Source of the DNA: Granulosicoccus sp963833195 | GTDB taxonomy: Bacteria; Pseudomonadota; Gammaproteobacteria; Granulosicoccales; Granulosicoccaceae | Direction: 5' to 3' | Length of the DNA: 64,000 nt | Assembly: GCA_963833195.1 (NCBI GenBank) | Contig: CAWHXF010000027.1 | Coordinates: 1,116,001-1,180,000 of the forward strand | Shown: positions 10,030 through 22,215 of the stretch, one piece after another | Layout: each line of letters begins with the position of its first letter | Numbering within the stretch: position 1 is the first letter of the stretch | The notes under the pieces: generated by a model | The model's input: the letters and a program-made list of their open reading frames with translations, nothing else | Told to the model about the DNA's origin: nothing | The model's database searches: none | Made by a program: the position numbers and the translations under genes

Positions 10030-11109
10030 TCAGCGCTGCTGCATCTCGATCCAGGCGTCCTCGATCTGCTCCTCCAGCTCGCCGCCGGGCGCGGGGTAGA
10101 GCTGGGCGCGTTGCAGGTACTCCGCGTGCTCGTCCCAGCGCAGCGCACGCCGCTGCTCATCGGACAGAAGCTCCCCGGCCTTCCTGTTCGCGGGGGAGGA
10201 CCAGTAGCAGGACGAGGTCGCGAGCGCGGCCTGGCCCTCGGGGCTGACGATGTACTGGATGAACTTCAGCGCTAGATCCGGCTTCTCGGTGTCCGCGAAG
10301 CGGCCGACGGACTGCGTCCACAGCAAGCCCCCCTGGGACGGCAGCGTCCAGTCGAGGTTCGGCATCTCCTCGGAGAGCACGGCCGTGAGCCATTCGCCGC
10401 CGCCGAACAGGATGTCGACCTCTCCGGTGGCGAGCGCCGTCTGGCTGGCCACGACGTCGGTGTACTGCGCCGCGTCCTCACCGAGCTTCGCGAGGGTCTC
10501 GCGGATCTCGGGCATGTCCTCGACGGACAGCTCGCTCGTCCGCTTGCCGAGGCCCATGGCCACCAGCCCGACCATGGGCAGCGACCAGTCGTAGACGGCG
10601 ATGCGGCCCGCGTACTTGCCGTTCCACAGGTTCGACATGTCCTGCATGTCGGCCGGATCCACCTTGGTGCGGTCGTAGGCGATGGTGTTGTAGCCGAACA
10701 CCTCGGTGATGCCGTAGAGCTTGCCGTCCACGCGGTTCTTGTCGTCCAGCCTCACCTCCGGGAAGAGGTCGTCCAAAGGCAGCTCGTCCTCGGGCAACTC
10801 GCCCAGCACGCCGCGCTCCACGAGCCCCGGCACGTCCACGCCGTCGACGATCAGCACGTCCCAGTCGCCCGGACGCGACTGCTCGATGATCGACAGCGCC
10901 GCGCCGGTGCCCTCGAACTCCTTGAGGTTCACGCGCACGTCGTTCGCTTCCTCGAAGGGCTTGATGAAGGCGTCGTCGGTGTGGTTGCACCACACCAGTG
11001 CGTTCAGCTCTTCGGCGGCGCGCGCGGGCGTCGCGGCGAGCGCGCCCAGGGCGAGCGTCACGGCGGCGGCGAGCGGGCCTGCGGCGGGGGCGAATGGGCG
11101 CGAGGACAT
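10030..11109 (-). CDS. potD: Periplasmic substrate-binding protein, polyamine type (PotD-like)
   Basis: A 359-aa binding protein with a signal peptide at residues 1-31 (the core is hydrophobic and ends ATPARA-AEE). The mature part starts with a PotD/PotF-like fold (ELNALVWCNHTDD), with GYNTIAYD in the middle and a FIQYIVSPEGQAALA helix late in the protein, both common in this family. First gene of the operon running to 5058, and the only one with a promoter-like sequence (11139-11167). Polyamines are the likeliest ligands, but the binding pocket cannot be assigned from sequence by eye. Confidence 0.87.
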   Translation of the reverse strand: MSSRPFAPAAGPLAAAVTLALGALAATPARAAEELNALVWCNHTDDAFIKPFEEANDVRVNLKEFEGTGAALSIIEQSRPGDWDVLIVDGVDVPGLVERGVLGELPEDELPLDDLFPEVRLDDKNRVDGKLYGITEVFGYNTIAYDRTKVDPADMQDMSNLWNGKYAGRIAVYDWSLPMVGLVAMGLGKRTSELSVEDMPEIRETLAKLGEDAAQYTDVVASQTALATGEVDILFGGGEWLTAVLSEEMPNLDWTLPSQGGLLWTQSVGRFADTEKPDLALKFIQYIVSPEGQAALATSSCYWSSPANRKAGELLSDEQRRALRWDEHAEYLQRAQLYPAPGGELEEQIEDAWIEMQQR

Positions 11110-11138
11110 GAAGCGTGTTCGGATCGACGAAGCGCGCG

Positions 11139-11167
11139 ACCTTAAGGCGAGCCCGCCGGTGCGTCAA
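11139..11167 (-). promoter_or_regulatory. Sigma70-type promoter for the polyamine-transporter operon
   Basis: On the minus strand TTGACG (11167-11162), a 17-base spacer, and TAAGGT (11144-11139). It predicts a start about 23 bases before the potD ATG. It lies in the 136-base region divergent to ureA, so one stretch may control both transport and urease operons. Confidence 0.6.
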
Positions 11168-11245
11168 TCGGACACCGTGTGGACGCGGCCGTCGCGCGAC
11201 GCGCGTCTGATACGCTCGGGTCTTCCGGTTTGCCGCTCCGCGCCG

Positions 11246-11548
<303 letters not shown>

Positions 11549-11549
11549 C

Positions 11550-11855
11550 ATGATTCCCGGAGAAGTCCTCGTCGCGGACGGCGACATCGAGCTGAACGCC
11601 GGCCGCCAGACGCTCACTCTCGCCGTCGCGAATACCGGCGACCGGCCCATCCAGGTCGGCAGCCACTACCACTTCGCCGAGACCAACCCCGCGCTCGACT
11701 TCGATCGCGCGGCGGCACGCGGGCACCGGCTGGACATCGCCGCCGGCACGGCCGTGCGCTTCGAGCCCGGGCAGATCCGCGACGTGAACCTCGTACCGTA
11801 CGCGGGCGCCCGACGCGTGACGGGGTTCCGCGGCGACGTCATGGGGGATCTCTGA
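11550..11855 (+). CDS. ureB: Urease beta subunit
   Basis: A 101-aa beta subunit beginning MIPGEVLVADGDIELN. The conserved VGSHYHFAETN block is present, as are GTAVRFEPGQ and GFRGDVMG near the C-terminus. It packs with UreA and UreC in the (alpha-beta-gamma)3 holoenzyme. It lies between ureA and ureC with one-base spacings. Confidence 0.97.
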   Translation: MIPGEVLVADGDIELNAGRQTLTLAVANTGDRPIQVGSHYHFAETNPALDFDRAAARGHRLDIAAGTAVRFEPGQIRDVNLVPYAGARRVTGFRGDVMGDL

Positions 11856-11856
11856 C

Positions 11857-13566
<1,710 letters not shown>

Positions 13567-13579
13567 CCCGCACCCGACC

Positions 13580-14200
13580 ATGGACGAGTTGCCCGTCTGC
13601 ACGCACGTCATTGCCCGCGATGGCGGACCCTCCGCGTCCGGCCTCGATGCCGCCGCGCCCCCGCTGCCCGGGGCGGATGCGGGCCGCAGCGGCGCGAAGC
13701 GTGTCGGCGGTGGTCCGGTGAACGGCGCCGGTGCCGTGAAGGCCGGCGGTCCCGCGGACACCATCACGCTGGACTCCACCGCGCGCTACCGGCGACGCGT
13801 GCGCATGACGAGCGACAACGGCACCGCGTTCTTGCTGGATCTGCCGAGTGCTCGGCTGCTGCGCGAGGGGGACAGGCTGGTGTTGTCAGATCGCAGCACC
13901 ATAGAGGTGCGCGCGGCCGCCGAGTCGCTCTACGAGGTGCGCGGCGGCTCGACGGAGGAGCTGCTGAAGCTCGCCTGGCACGTCGGCAACCGGCACCTGC
14001 CGACCGAGGTGCGCGAGGATCACCTGCGCATTCGCGAGGACGCCGTCATCCGACGCATGCTCGAGGGCCTGGGCGCCCGCGTGAACGAGACGAGCGCTGG
14101 CTTCGATCCCGAGGGCGGCGCCTACGCGGACGGGGCCGACGGACGCGCGCATTCGCACGCGTACCCGCACGATCCCGGGAATGCCTCCGGCGACGCCTGA
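13580..14200 (+). CDS. ureE: Urease nickel metallochaperone UreE (long N-terminal insert)
   Basis: UreE delivers nickel to the UreDFG complex. The family core spans about residues 58-188 of 206: RMTSDNGTAFLLDLPSA, then the conserved metal histidine in HVGNRHLP, then GLGARVNETSAGFDPEGGAY. The C-terminus is histidine-containing (AHSHAYPHDP), a short nickel-binding tail. Between residues 12 and 58 is a glycine/alanine/proline-rich stretch not normal for UreE, which makes the protein 40-50 residues longer than usual. The start 13 bases after ureC matches a recognisable first strand (THVIARDG). Confidence 0.88.
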   Translation: MDELPVCTHVIARDGGPSASGLDAAAPPLPGADAGRSGAKRVGGGPVNGAGAVKAGGPADTITLDSTARYRRRVRMTSDNGTAFLLDLPSARLLREGDRLVLSDRSTIEVRAAAESLYEVRGGSTEELLKLAWHVGNRHLPTEVREDHLRIREDAVIRRMLEGLGARVNETSAGFDPEGGAYADGADGRAHSHAYPHDPGNASGDA

Positions 14201-14237
14201 GGCCTCGAACGCACTCGCCCGCACGGACGGGACCGCG

Positions 14238-14873
14238 ATGGACCCGCACGTCCTGCTCACGCTGCAGACGTGGTTCTCGCCGAGCCTGCCGACGGGGGCC
14301 TACACCCATTCCCACGGGCTCGAAGCCGCGATCGACGCGGGCGAGGTGCGCGACGCGAGCGCGGCCGGCACCTGGATCTCGCGCGCCAGCGGCTCGGGGG
14401 GACTCGCGAACGACGCCGCGCTGTGCGCCGCGAGCTGGCACGCGGCCGGCGATGCGCACGCGCTCGCCGAGCTCGACGATCTCGCGCGCGCCCTCGTCGC
14501 CGGACGCGAGCGGCTCGCCGAGACGCTTCATCAGGGCGCGGCGTTCACGGCCGCGGTCGCACCGGGTCAGCCCCAACGCGCGTTGCCCGTCGCCATCGGA
14601 GCGGCGGCGCGCGGCGCCCGGCTGCCGCTGGAGCCGACGCTGCTGGCGATGCTGCAGAACGCGGCCGCGAACCTCGTGTGGATCGGCGCCCGCCTCGTGC
14701 CCTACGGGCAGCGCGAGGCGCTGGCGCTGGTGGAGGCGACGAGGCCCGTCGTGATCGCCACGGCCGCGCGCGCGCGCGAGCACGGTCTGGACGCGCTCGG
14801 CAACAATGCGCTCGGCTTCGATCTCGCCTCGCTCGCCCACGAGGCGCAGCGCTCGCGCGTGTGCCGCACCTGA
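14238..14873 (+). CDS. ureF: Urease accessory protein UreF
   Basis: UreF is the GTPase-regulating partner of UreG in urease maturation. The product has the family signature WFSPSLPTGAYTHSHGLE near its N-terminus and an all-helical body, 211 aa from the ATG at 14238 (MDPHVLLTLQT). That start has an ACGGGA ribosome-binding-like sequence five bases upstream and places the signature where other UreF proteins have it. An ATG at 14181 would add 19 residues and overlap ureE by 20 bases; it remains an alternative. Confidence 0.9.
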   Translation: MDPHVLLTLQTWFSPSLPTGAYTHSHGLEAAIDAGEVRDASAAGTWISRASGSGGLANDAALCAASWHAAGDAHALAELDDLARALVAGRERLAETLHQGAAFTAAVAPGQPQRALPVAIGAAARGARLPLEPTLLAMLQNAAANLVWIGARLVPYGQREALALVEATRPVVIATAARAREHGLDALGNNALGFDLASLAHEAQRSRVCRT

Positions 14874-14932
14874 GCGAGGCGCCGCGCGCCGGGGTAACCT
14901 CCGGTGTCACCCCGCGCGTTCAACACCCGCCC

Positions 14933-15598
14933 ATGCCCTCCTCCCAAGGCCCCCTGCGCGTCGGCATCGGCGGCCCCGTAGGCTCCGGCAAGACGACGCT
15001 CACCGCGCGCCTGTGCGAGGCGCTGCGCGACGACTTCTCGGTCGGCGTCGTCACCAACGACATCTACACGCGCGAGGACGCCGAGGCGCTCGTGCGCCTG
15101 CAGGCCCTGCCGGCCATACGCATCGAGGGGGTCGAGACCGGGGGGTGTCCGCACACCGCCATCCGCGAGGACGCCTCGATCAACCTGCGCGCCATCGAGA
15201 CCCTGCGCGCCCGCGTGCCCGATCTCGACATCGTGCTGATCGAGTCGGGCGGCGACAACCTCGCGGCCACCTTCTCGCCCGAGCTCGCCGATCTGACGCT
15301 CTACGTCGTATCGGTCTGCCAGGGCGACGACATCCCGAGGAAGGGCGGGCCCGCCATCACGCGCTCGGACCTGCTCGTCATCAACAAGACCGATCTCGCC
15401 CCGCACGTCGAGGCGGATCTCGATCTCATGGCGCGCGACGCCGCCGCGGCGCGCGGGGCGCGTCCGACGCTCTTCACCGACCTGCGCGCGGGCTCGACGT
15501 CCGCGCGGGCGGTGGTCGACTTCGTGCTGCGCGAGGGGGGCCTCGTCCGTGGCGCCGCCCCCGCCCCGGCCGAGCCCGCCGCCGGCGTTCCCGCGTGA
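14933..15598 (+). CDS. ureG: Urease accessory GTPase UreG
   Basis: A 221-aa SIMIBI-class GTPase that energises nickel insertion. The P-loop is GGPVGSGKTTL, the nickel-binding Cys-Pro-His motif sits in VETGGCPHTAIRED, the switch region is ESGGDNLAATF, and the guanine specificity motif is NKTD. The C-terminal 20 residues are an alanine/proline tail. Its stop is embedded in the GTG start of the next gene (GTGA), so the amino-acid transporter is translated with the urease genes. Confidence 0.97.
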   Translation: MPSSQGPLRVGIGGPVGSGKTTLTARLCEALRDDFSVGVVTNDIYTREDAEALVRLQALPAIRIEGVETGGCPHTAIREDASINLRAIETLRARVPDLDIVLIESGGDNLAATFSPELADLTLYVVSVCQGDDIPRKGGPAITRSDLLVINKTDLAPHVEADLDLMARDAAAARGARPTLFTDLRAGSTSARAVVDFVLREGGLVRGAAPAPAEPAAGVPA

Positions 15599-16362
15599 GT
15601 GCCCCGGCGCTCGTCGCGCAGGACATCCACAAGCGCTTCGGCGAGCTGGAGGTGCTGAAGGGCATTTCGGTCACGGCCGACGAGGGCGAGGTGGTCTCGA
15701 TCATCGGCAGCTCCGGATCGGGCAAGAGCACGTTCCTGCGCTGCGTGAACTTCCTCGAGGTGCCCACGCGCGGCACGGTGGAGGTCGGCGGCGAGCGCGT
15801 CGAGATCCGCGACGGACATTCGGGCAAGCTCGATCGCACGGACCGGGCGGCCGTGCAGCGGCTGCGGGCGCGCCTCGGCTTCGTGTTCCAGAGCTTCAAC
15901 CTGTGGTCGCACCTGTCGGTGCTGCAGAACGTGACGGAAGGCCCGGTACGCGTGCTCGGGCGGCCCCGCAAGGAGGCCGAGGAGGAAGCGCTGTCCCTGC
16001 TCGACCGGGTGGGCATCGCGCAGAAGGCGCACGCGTACCCGGCCGAGCTCTCGGGCGGCCAGCAACAGCGCGTCGCCATCGCGCGGGCGCTCGCCATGCG
16101 CCCGAAAGTGCTGCTGTTCGACGAACCGACCTCCGCGCTGGACCCCGAGCTCGTGGGCGAGGTGCTGCGCGTCATGACGGATCTCGCGGCCGAGGGGCGC
16201 ACGATGATCGTCGTCACGCACGAGATGGGCTTCGCGCGCGAGGTGTCGGACCGGGTGGTGTTCCTGGACGCCGGCCACGTCGCCGAGGAGGGCCCGCCGG
16301 ACGAGGTGTTCGGCACACCCCGTTCGGAGCGTTGCCGACAGTTCCTCTCGAGCGTGCTCTGA
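15595..16362 (+). CDS. Amino-acid ABC transporter ATP-binding protein (HisP/ArtP-like)
   Basis: A 255-aa polar-amino-acid importer ATPase. Walker A is GSSGSGKSTF, the signature is LSGGQQQRVAIARAL, Walker B is VLLFDEPTSALDPE, and the switch histidine is in VVTHEMGFA. The length and the SFNLWSHLSVLQNV region match the HisP/GlnQ group. It starts at a GTG overlapping the ureG stop. The following binding protein and two permeases complete a histidine/lysine/arginine/ornithine-type importer. Confidence 0.93.
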   Translation: MSAPALVAQDIHKRFGELEVLKGISVTADEGEVVSIIGSSGSGKSTFLRCVNFLEVPTRGTVEVGGERVEIRDGHSGKLDRTDRAAVQRLRARLGFVFQSFNLWSHLSVLQNVTEGPVRVLGRPRKEAEEEALSLLDRVGIAQKAHAYPAELSGGQQQRVAIARALAMRPKVLLFDEPTSALDPELVGEVLRVMTDLAAEGRTMIVVTHEMGFAREVSDRVVFLDAGHVAEEGPPDEVFGTPRSERCRQFLSSVL

Positions 16363-16520
16363 CGCCGCTTCGTGCGCGCGGTCGGTCGCGTCGACTCCAA
16401 CACGTTCGGCCCCCGGCGCTTCGCAATCGCGATCGCTTCGCTTACCCTTCGGACCGATCTCATCCCACCCGGGCCGTCCGTGGCCGTGCCGCGGACGTGC
16501 CCCCGAACAGGAACAGACCC

Positions 16521-17279
16521 ATGAAACGAACTCATCTGTCCATCGCGCTCGCGGGCGCGCTCGCCGGCGCAATCGGCGGCAACGCCTTCGCCGCCGACGT
16601 GCGTATCGGCACCGAGGGCGCGTACGCCCCCTGGAACTACATCGACGAGAGCGGCGAGCTCGCGGGCTACGAGATCGATCTCGGCAACGCCGTGTGCGAG
16701 AAGGCGGGCATCACCTGCGAGTTCGTGCAGAACGAATGGGACTCCATCATCCCGAACCTGCAGGCCGGCAACTACGACGTGATCATGGCCGGCATGTCGA
16801 TCACCGACGAGCGCATGGAGACCCTCTCGTTCACGGAGGCGTACTACCCGCCGGACCCCTCGCGCTACATCGCCGCGAAGGGTAGCGAGTTCGACTTCGA
16901 CGCGCTCGAGGGCCTGCGCATCGGCGCCCAGGGCGCCACCATCCAGGCGGCCTACGCGCAGGAGAACTTCGGCGCCGACAACACCATCCTGACCTTCGAG
17001 ACGCCGGATCAGTCCCTCTCGGATCTGGGCGCGGGCAACCTGGACCTGATCATCGCCGATGGCTCCTACCTGCAGCCCATCGTCGACGGCAGTGGCGGCG
17101 AGATCGTCTTCGTCGGTCCGGAGGTCGAGATCGGCGGCGGCGTGGGTGCCGGCGTGCGCAAGGACGACGCGGAGCTGCAGCAACAGCTCGACGATGCCCT
17201 GGCGGCGCTGAAGGCCGACGGCACGGTGGATGCGCTCATCCAGGAGTACTTCGACGCGGGCCCGTTCTTCTCCGAATGA
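16521..17279 (+). CDS. Periplasmic basic-amino-acid-binding protein (HisJ/ArgT-like)
   Basis: A 252-aa binding protein with a Sec signal peptide (residues 1-24, ending GGNAFA-AD). The ligand-binding fold begins VRIGTEGAYAPWNYIDESG; the SITDERMETLSF segment carries the arginine that holds the ligand carboxylate in HisJ and ArgT, and LIIADGSYL supplies an aspartate in the position that holds the alpha-amino group. This favours arginine, lysine, ornithine or histidine, though it is not proof. A good ribosome-binding site (AGGAACA) lies upstream. The 158-base spacer before it has no recognised element. Confidence 0.9.
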   Translation: MKRTHLSIALAGALAGAIGGNAFAADVRIGTEGAYAPWNYIDESGELAGYEIDLGNAVCEKAGITCEFVQNEWDSIIPNLQAGNYDVIMAGMSITDERMETLSFTEAYYPPDPSRYIAAKGSEFDFDALEGLRIGAQGATIQAAYAQENFGADNTILTFETPDQSLSDLGAGNLDLIIADGSYLQPIVDGSGGEIVFVGPEVEIGGGVGAGVRKDDAELQQQLDDALAALKADGTVDALIQEYFDAGPFFSE

Positions 17280-17325
17280 GTCCGACGGGCGACGTACGGT
17301 GCGCTGACCGCGCACGCGTTCGCCC

Positions 17326-18162
17326 GTGATCGAGGCGTTCGTCGCCTGGGTCGGCGCCGTCGCGGGCGAGGAATGGGGCGCGCGCGCCGCCTACCTCACC
17401 AACGGCCAGCACCTGGCCTGGTACGCGAGCGTGCGCTTCACGCTCATCGCCGCGGTGGCGGGCGGCGCGGTGGCCGTCGCGTGCGGGCTGCTCGGCGCCG
17501 CGGCACTGCGCTCGCGCGTGGCGCCGCTGCGCTGGCTCGGCCTCGGATACACGTCCATCGTGCGCGGCGTGCCGGACGTGCTGTTCTTCCTGTTCTTCCC
17601 GCTCGCCTTCGAGCAGCTCGTCGAATGGTTCCTGGCTCAGCGGCGCTGCTCGGCCGAGGTGCTGGAATCCGCGACGCGCTGGCCGCCGTGCGCGGAGGCG
17701 CAGTGGATCCTCGGCACGAACGAGTACCTGGCGCTCGCGAGCGTGTCGCTCGGCATCGTGTACGGCGCCTTCGCGGCGAACGTCATCTCGGGCGCCATGA
17801 ACGCGGTGCCCGCGGGTCAGCTCGAGGCCGCTTCGGCGTACGGCTTCACGCGCCGCCAGACCTTCTGGCGCTTCCAGGTGCGCCAGATGTGGGTGTACGC
17901 GCTGCCAGGGCTGTCGAACGTGTGGTTGCTGCTGCTGAAGGCGACGTCGCTGCTGTCGTTGCTGCAGATCGCCGACATGACGCAGTGGGCCAGTCGCATC
18001 GGGGCGCCGAACTTCATCGCGCGCGTGGGGCTGGTCCACGGCGACTGGCGCTGGCGCTACTACCTCGTGCTGTTCCTGCTCTACATCCTGCTGACCTGGC
18101 TGTCGGAGCGCTTCTTCGCCGCGCTGAACCGGCGCGCGAGCCGCGGCATGGCGCTCGGATGA
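17326..18162 (+). CDS. Amino-acid ABC transporter permease (HisQ-like)
   Basis: A 278-aa permease of the HisMQ family: after the first helix it has the family segment YTSIVRGVPDVLFFLFFPLA and the coupling loop SAYGFTRRQTFWRF. Between helices is an additional loop of about 40 residues (LAQRRCSAEVLESATRW) that is longer than in HisQ. It starts with GTG. It would form a heterodimeric channel with the next permease. Confidence 0.9.
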   Translation: MIEAFVAWVGAVAGEEWGARAAYLTNGQHLAWYASVRFTLIAAVAGGAVAVACGLLGAAALRSRVAPLRWLGLGYTSIVRGVPDVLFFLFFPLAFEQLVEWFLAQRRCSAEVLESATRWPPCAEAQWILGTNEYLALASVSLGIVYGAFAANVISGAMNAVPAGQLEAASAYGFTRRQTFWRFQVRQMWVYALPGLSNVWLLLLKATSLLSLLQIADMTQWASRIGAPNFIARVGLVHGDWRWRYYLVLFLLYILLTWLSERFFAALNRRASRGMALG

Positions 18163-18187
18163 GCGATCCGGACGGGGCGATCGCCTG

Positions 18188-18943
18188 ATGGACTGGTTGC
18201 TCGACAACGCGTTCGTGACCGACGTGCGGCTGCTCGCGAAACCCGCGCTGTTCAACATCTACTTCGCGCTCGCCTCCATCCCGATCGGCTTTCCGTTCGC
18301 GGTGGGGCTGGCGCTCGCGCGCGCCTACGGGCCGTGGCCGCTCGCGCGGCTGGCGGGCGCCTACGTGTACGCCTTCCGCGGCTCGCCCCTGTTCATCCAG
18401 TTCTTCATGTTCTATTCGGTATTGCTCGCATTCAACCTCGCGTACTGGAAGCCCTGGGGCATCGACCACGTCGTGCTCCACCCGCTGTTCGTCGGGCCGC
18501 TGGTGCTGACGCTGAACACGGCCGCGTACACCGGCGAGATCTTCTTCGGTGCGCTCAAGGCGGTACCACGCGGTCAGCTCGAGGCGGCGCGCGCCATCGG
18601 CATGAGCCCGTGGCAGAGCTTCCGCACCGTGGCCTGGCCGAACGCGGTACGGCTCGCGTGGCCGGCCTACACCAACGAGGTCGTGTTCCTGTTCCACGCC
18701 ACGGCGCTCGTGTACTTCGCACTGCCGGTCATCGGGCAGCAGAAGGATCTGATGAACAAGGCCGGCGAGCTGTTCGAGCGCGACTACGACCTGTACCTGC
18801 ACTTCGGCGTGGCGGGGCTCTACTTCCTCGTCATCTCGTTCGCGCTGTTCAGGATCTCCGCGCTGATCTACGCGCGCATGACCGCGCACCTCGCGCCGAG
18901 CGCGAGTGCGCCGATGAAGCTGTCGCCGCAGTACGTGCGCTAG
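18188..18943 (+). CDS. Amino-acid ABC transporter permease (HisM-like)
   Basis: A 251-aa HisM-like permease with the first helix at LFNIYFALASIPIGFPFAVG, then YVYAFRGSPLFIQFFMFYS and the coupling loop ARAIGMSPWQSFRTV. Last gene of the ure-transporter operon; its stop is 16 bases from the stop of the convergent DUF2058 gene. Confidence 0.92.
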   Translation: MDWLLDNAFVTDVRLLAKPALFNIYFALASIPIGFPFAVGLALARAYGPWPLARLAGAYVYAFRGSPLFIQFFMFYSVLLAFNLAYWKPWGIDHVVLHPLFVGPLVLTLNTAAYTGEIFFGALKAVPRGQLEAARAIGMSPWQSFRTVAWPNAVRLAWPAYTNEVVFLFHATALVYFALPVIGQQKDLMNKAGELFERDYDLYLHFGVAGLYFLVISFALFRISALIYARMTAHLAPSASAPMKLSPQYVR

Positions 18944-18959
18944 AGCGCGACCCGGAGGC

Positions 18960-19553
18960 TCACCACATCAGGTCGTCCGGCACCTCGTAGCCCGCGTACG
19001 GATCGTCCTCGGCCGGCGCGTCGTCGGCGGCCGTCTCGCGCGAGTTCAGCAGCACCACGCACGCCGCGTCCCGTTCGGCGATCTTCTTCGCCACCGCGCG
19101 CGGCACGATCTCGTAGCGCGGCTCGTCCGCCGGACCCCCGGAACCGTCCCCGGAACCGTTGTTGGGGCCGTCCAGGCGCACGACGCCGAGCCGGCCCTTC
19201 ACGAGCGCGTCGCGCGCCTCCTCCTCGACGTGCAGCGTGCGGATCTTCGCGGCGTCCGTGAAGCGGAAGTCGCTGCCGCCGCGCTCCGCGATGCGGTTCA
19301 TCTCCACGATCTGGCGGATCTGGGCCCGGATCTCGCGCGCCTCGCGCGCGTCCTGGGCTGCGCGGTTCAGCTCCCGATCCTTCGCGACCTTCGCCTCCTG
19401 CGCCTCGCGCGCGAGCCGCGTGGCCTCGTCCTCGACGTGCTTGCCGCGCTGCGCGTCGCGCTGCTTCTGGCCCTGCGCGCGCTTGGCCTTGGCGGCCTGC
19501 TTCGCGTTGGCGAGCCCGGCCTTCTTCAGCTGATCCTGGAGGGTGTTGCCCAT
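18960..19553 (-). CDS. DUF2058 family protein (YaiL-like)
   Basis: A 197-aa member of DUF2058, a gammaproteobacterial family including E. coli YaiL. It begins MGNTLQDQLKKAGLANAK, has a long lysine/arginine/glutamate-rich helix (residues 15-90) with the family IVEMNRIAERGG motif, and ends in the conserved PDDLMW. The biochemical role is unknown; the charged helix suggests nucleic-acid or protein binding. A glycine/serine/asparagine linker (NNGSGDGSGG) is inserted near residue 130. Confidence 0.9.
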   Translation of the reverse strand: MGNTLQDQLKKAGLANAKQAAKAKRAQGQKQRDAQRGKHVEDEATRLAREAQEAKVAKDRELNRAAQDAREAREIRAQIRQIVEMNRIAERGGSDFRFTDAAKIRTLHVEEEARDALVKGRLGVVRLDGPNNGSGDGSGGPADEPRYEIVPRAVAKKIAERDAACVVLLNSRETAADDAPAEDDPYAGYEVPDDLMW

Positions 19554-19566
19554 GACGACGATGCGT

Positions 19567-20357
19567 TCAGTTGCGCAGCTTGTAGCCCGTGCGGAACATC
19601 CACCACACGATGCCGAGGCACAGCGCGAGAAAGCCCGCGATGGCCGCCAGCGAGATGCCCACGGGCACGTCCGAGACCTCGAAGAAGCTCCAGCGGAAGC
19701 CCGAGATCAGGTACACCACGGGGTTGAAGAGCGTGACCTTCTGCCAGAACTCCGGCAGCATGTCGATCGAATAGAAGCTGCCGCCGAGAAACACCAGCGG
19801 CGTGATCACCAGCAGCGGAATCAGTTGCAGCTTCTCGAAGTTGTCGGCCCACAGGCCGATGATGAAGCCGAACAGCGAGAACGACACGCAGGTCAGCACC
19901 AGGAAGGTCACCATGACGAACGGGTGCTCGATCCTCAGGTCGACGAAGAACGTGGCCGTCACGAGGATGATCGCGCCGATGATCAGCGATTTCGTCGCCG
20001 CCGCCCCGACGTAGCCCGCCACGATCTCGGCGAAGCTGATGGGCGCGCTCATGACCTCGTAGATCGTGCCCGTGAACTTCGGGAAGAAGATGCCGAAGCT
20101 CGCGTTCGAGACGCTCTGCGTCAACAGCGACAGCATGACCAGGCCCGGCACGATGAAGAGCCCGTAGTCCACGTCGGCCACCGACTGGATGCGCGAGCCG
20201 ATCGCGCCGCCGAACACGATGAAGTACAGCACCGTGGAGATCACCGGCGAGGCGATGCTCTGCAGCACCGTCTTCTTCGTGCGCTTCATCTCGTTCCTGT
20301 AGATGGCCCACATCGCCTGCCAGTTGACGCCGCCGGCGAGCGATCCTGCAGCCGCGC

Positions 20358-20361
<4 letters not shown>
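19567..20361 (-). CDS. ABC-2 type transporter permease (YadH-like)
   Basis: A 264-aa ABC-2 membrane protein with six predicted helices and the family IYRNEMKRTKKTVLQSI amphipathic start and LISGFRWSFF near the end. It works with the ATPase at 20358-21341, whose stop overlaps its ATG (ATGA). Such two-gene exporters move lipids, polysaccharide or drugs; the substrate is not evident. Confidence 0.92.
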
Positions 20362-21324
<963 letters not shown>

Positions 21325-21341
<17 letters not shown>

Positions 21342-22215
21342 TCTCGCACGCCGCCTCGAACGCGCCGATCAGGTGGCTGCACACCGGTCCGGGCACCCCG
21401 CGGTCGCTCCAGGCGAGGTAGAGCTCGTGCAGGCGGTCGTTCAGCTTGAACATCGGCAGCGCCGCCAGGCGCTTCTCGGCGAGCAGCTGCTGGATGCGCG
21501 ACACAGGCAGCCACGCGAACCCGATGCCCGAGGAGATGATCTCCATCGACAGCTCCACCGAGTGCACGGTCCAGGTGCGCTCGGCCTCGAACCAGCTGTT
21601 CTCGTCGGCGAGTCGCCGGGCCGAGTCGCGCACCACGACGTGCAGGTGCTCGCGCAGGTCCTCCCGGTCCAGCGGGCGACCGAGGCCGTGCAGCGGATGC
21701 CCGGGATGCGCCACCGGCACGAAACGCACCCTCCCGAGCGTCGTGTAGCTGCCGGACGACGGCGGGAAGGGGGTCACGGCGAGATGCACCGCGCCGTCCT
21801 CGAGCAGCTCCAGCGCCCCCTTGAGCACGCTCTCCTCGAGCTCGAGCCGCACGGCCGGGAACGCCTGCATCGTGGAGCGCAGGATCGACACGATGCCCTC
21901 GCGCGGGAAGGTGGCATCGATCGCGACGCGCAGCTCGCTCTCCACGCCCGCCGACACGTTGGCGGCCAGCGCCTCCATGACGTCGGCCTGCTCGACGAGT
22001 CGCTTGGCGTGAGGCACGAGCGCCCGCCCGGTCGGCGTGAGCGCGACGCGTCGTCCCTCGACGGTGAACAGGCGCACGCCGAGCGCGGTCTGCAGGTTGC
22101 GCACGGCCGTGTGCACGGCCGACACGCTGCGCTCCATCGACTCGGCCGCGCGCGCGTAGCCGCCCTGCTCCACCAGCGCGCGGAACACGCGCCATTGCTC
22201 GATCGTCGCCTTCAC
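21325..22215 (-). CDS. LysR-family transcriptional regulator
   Basis: A 296-aa regulator with an N-terminal winged helix-turn-helix (residues 5-64; GGYARAAESMERSVSAVHTA is the recognition region) and a LysR substrate-binding domain. It is translationally coupled to the histidine kinase stop upstream (ATGA) and overlaps the exporter ATPase downstream. Its targets are unknown; being inside an operon rather than divergent from it is unusual for LysR proteins. Confidence 0.93.
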
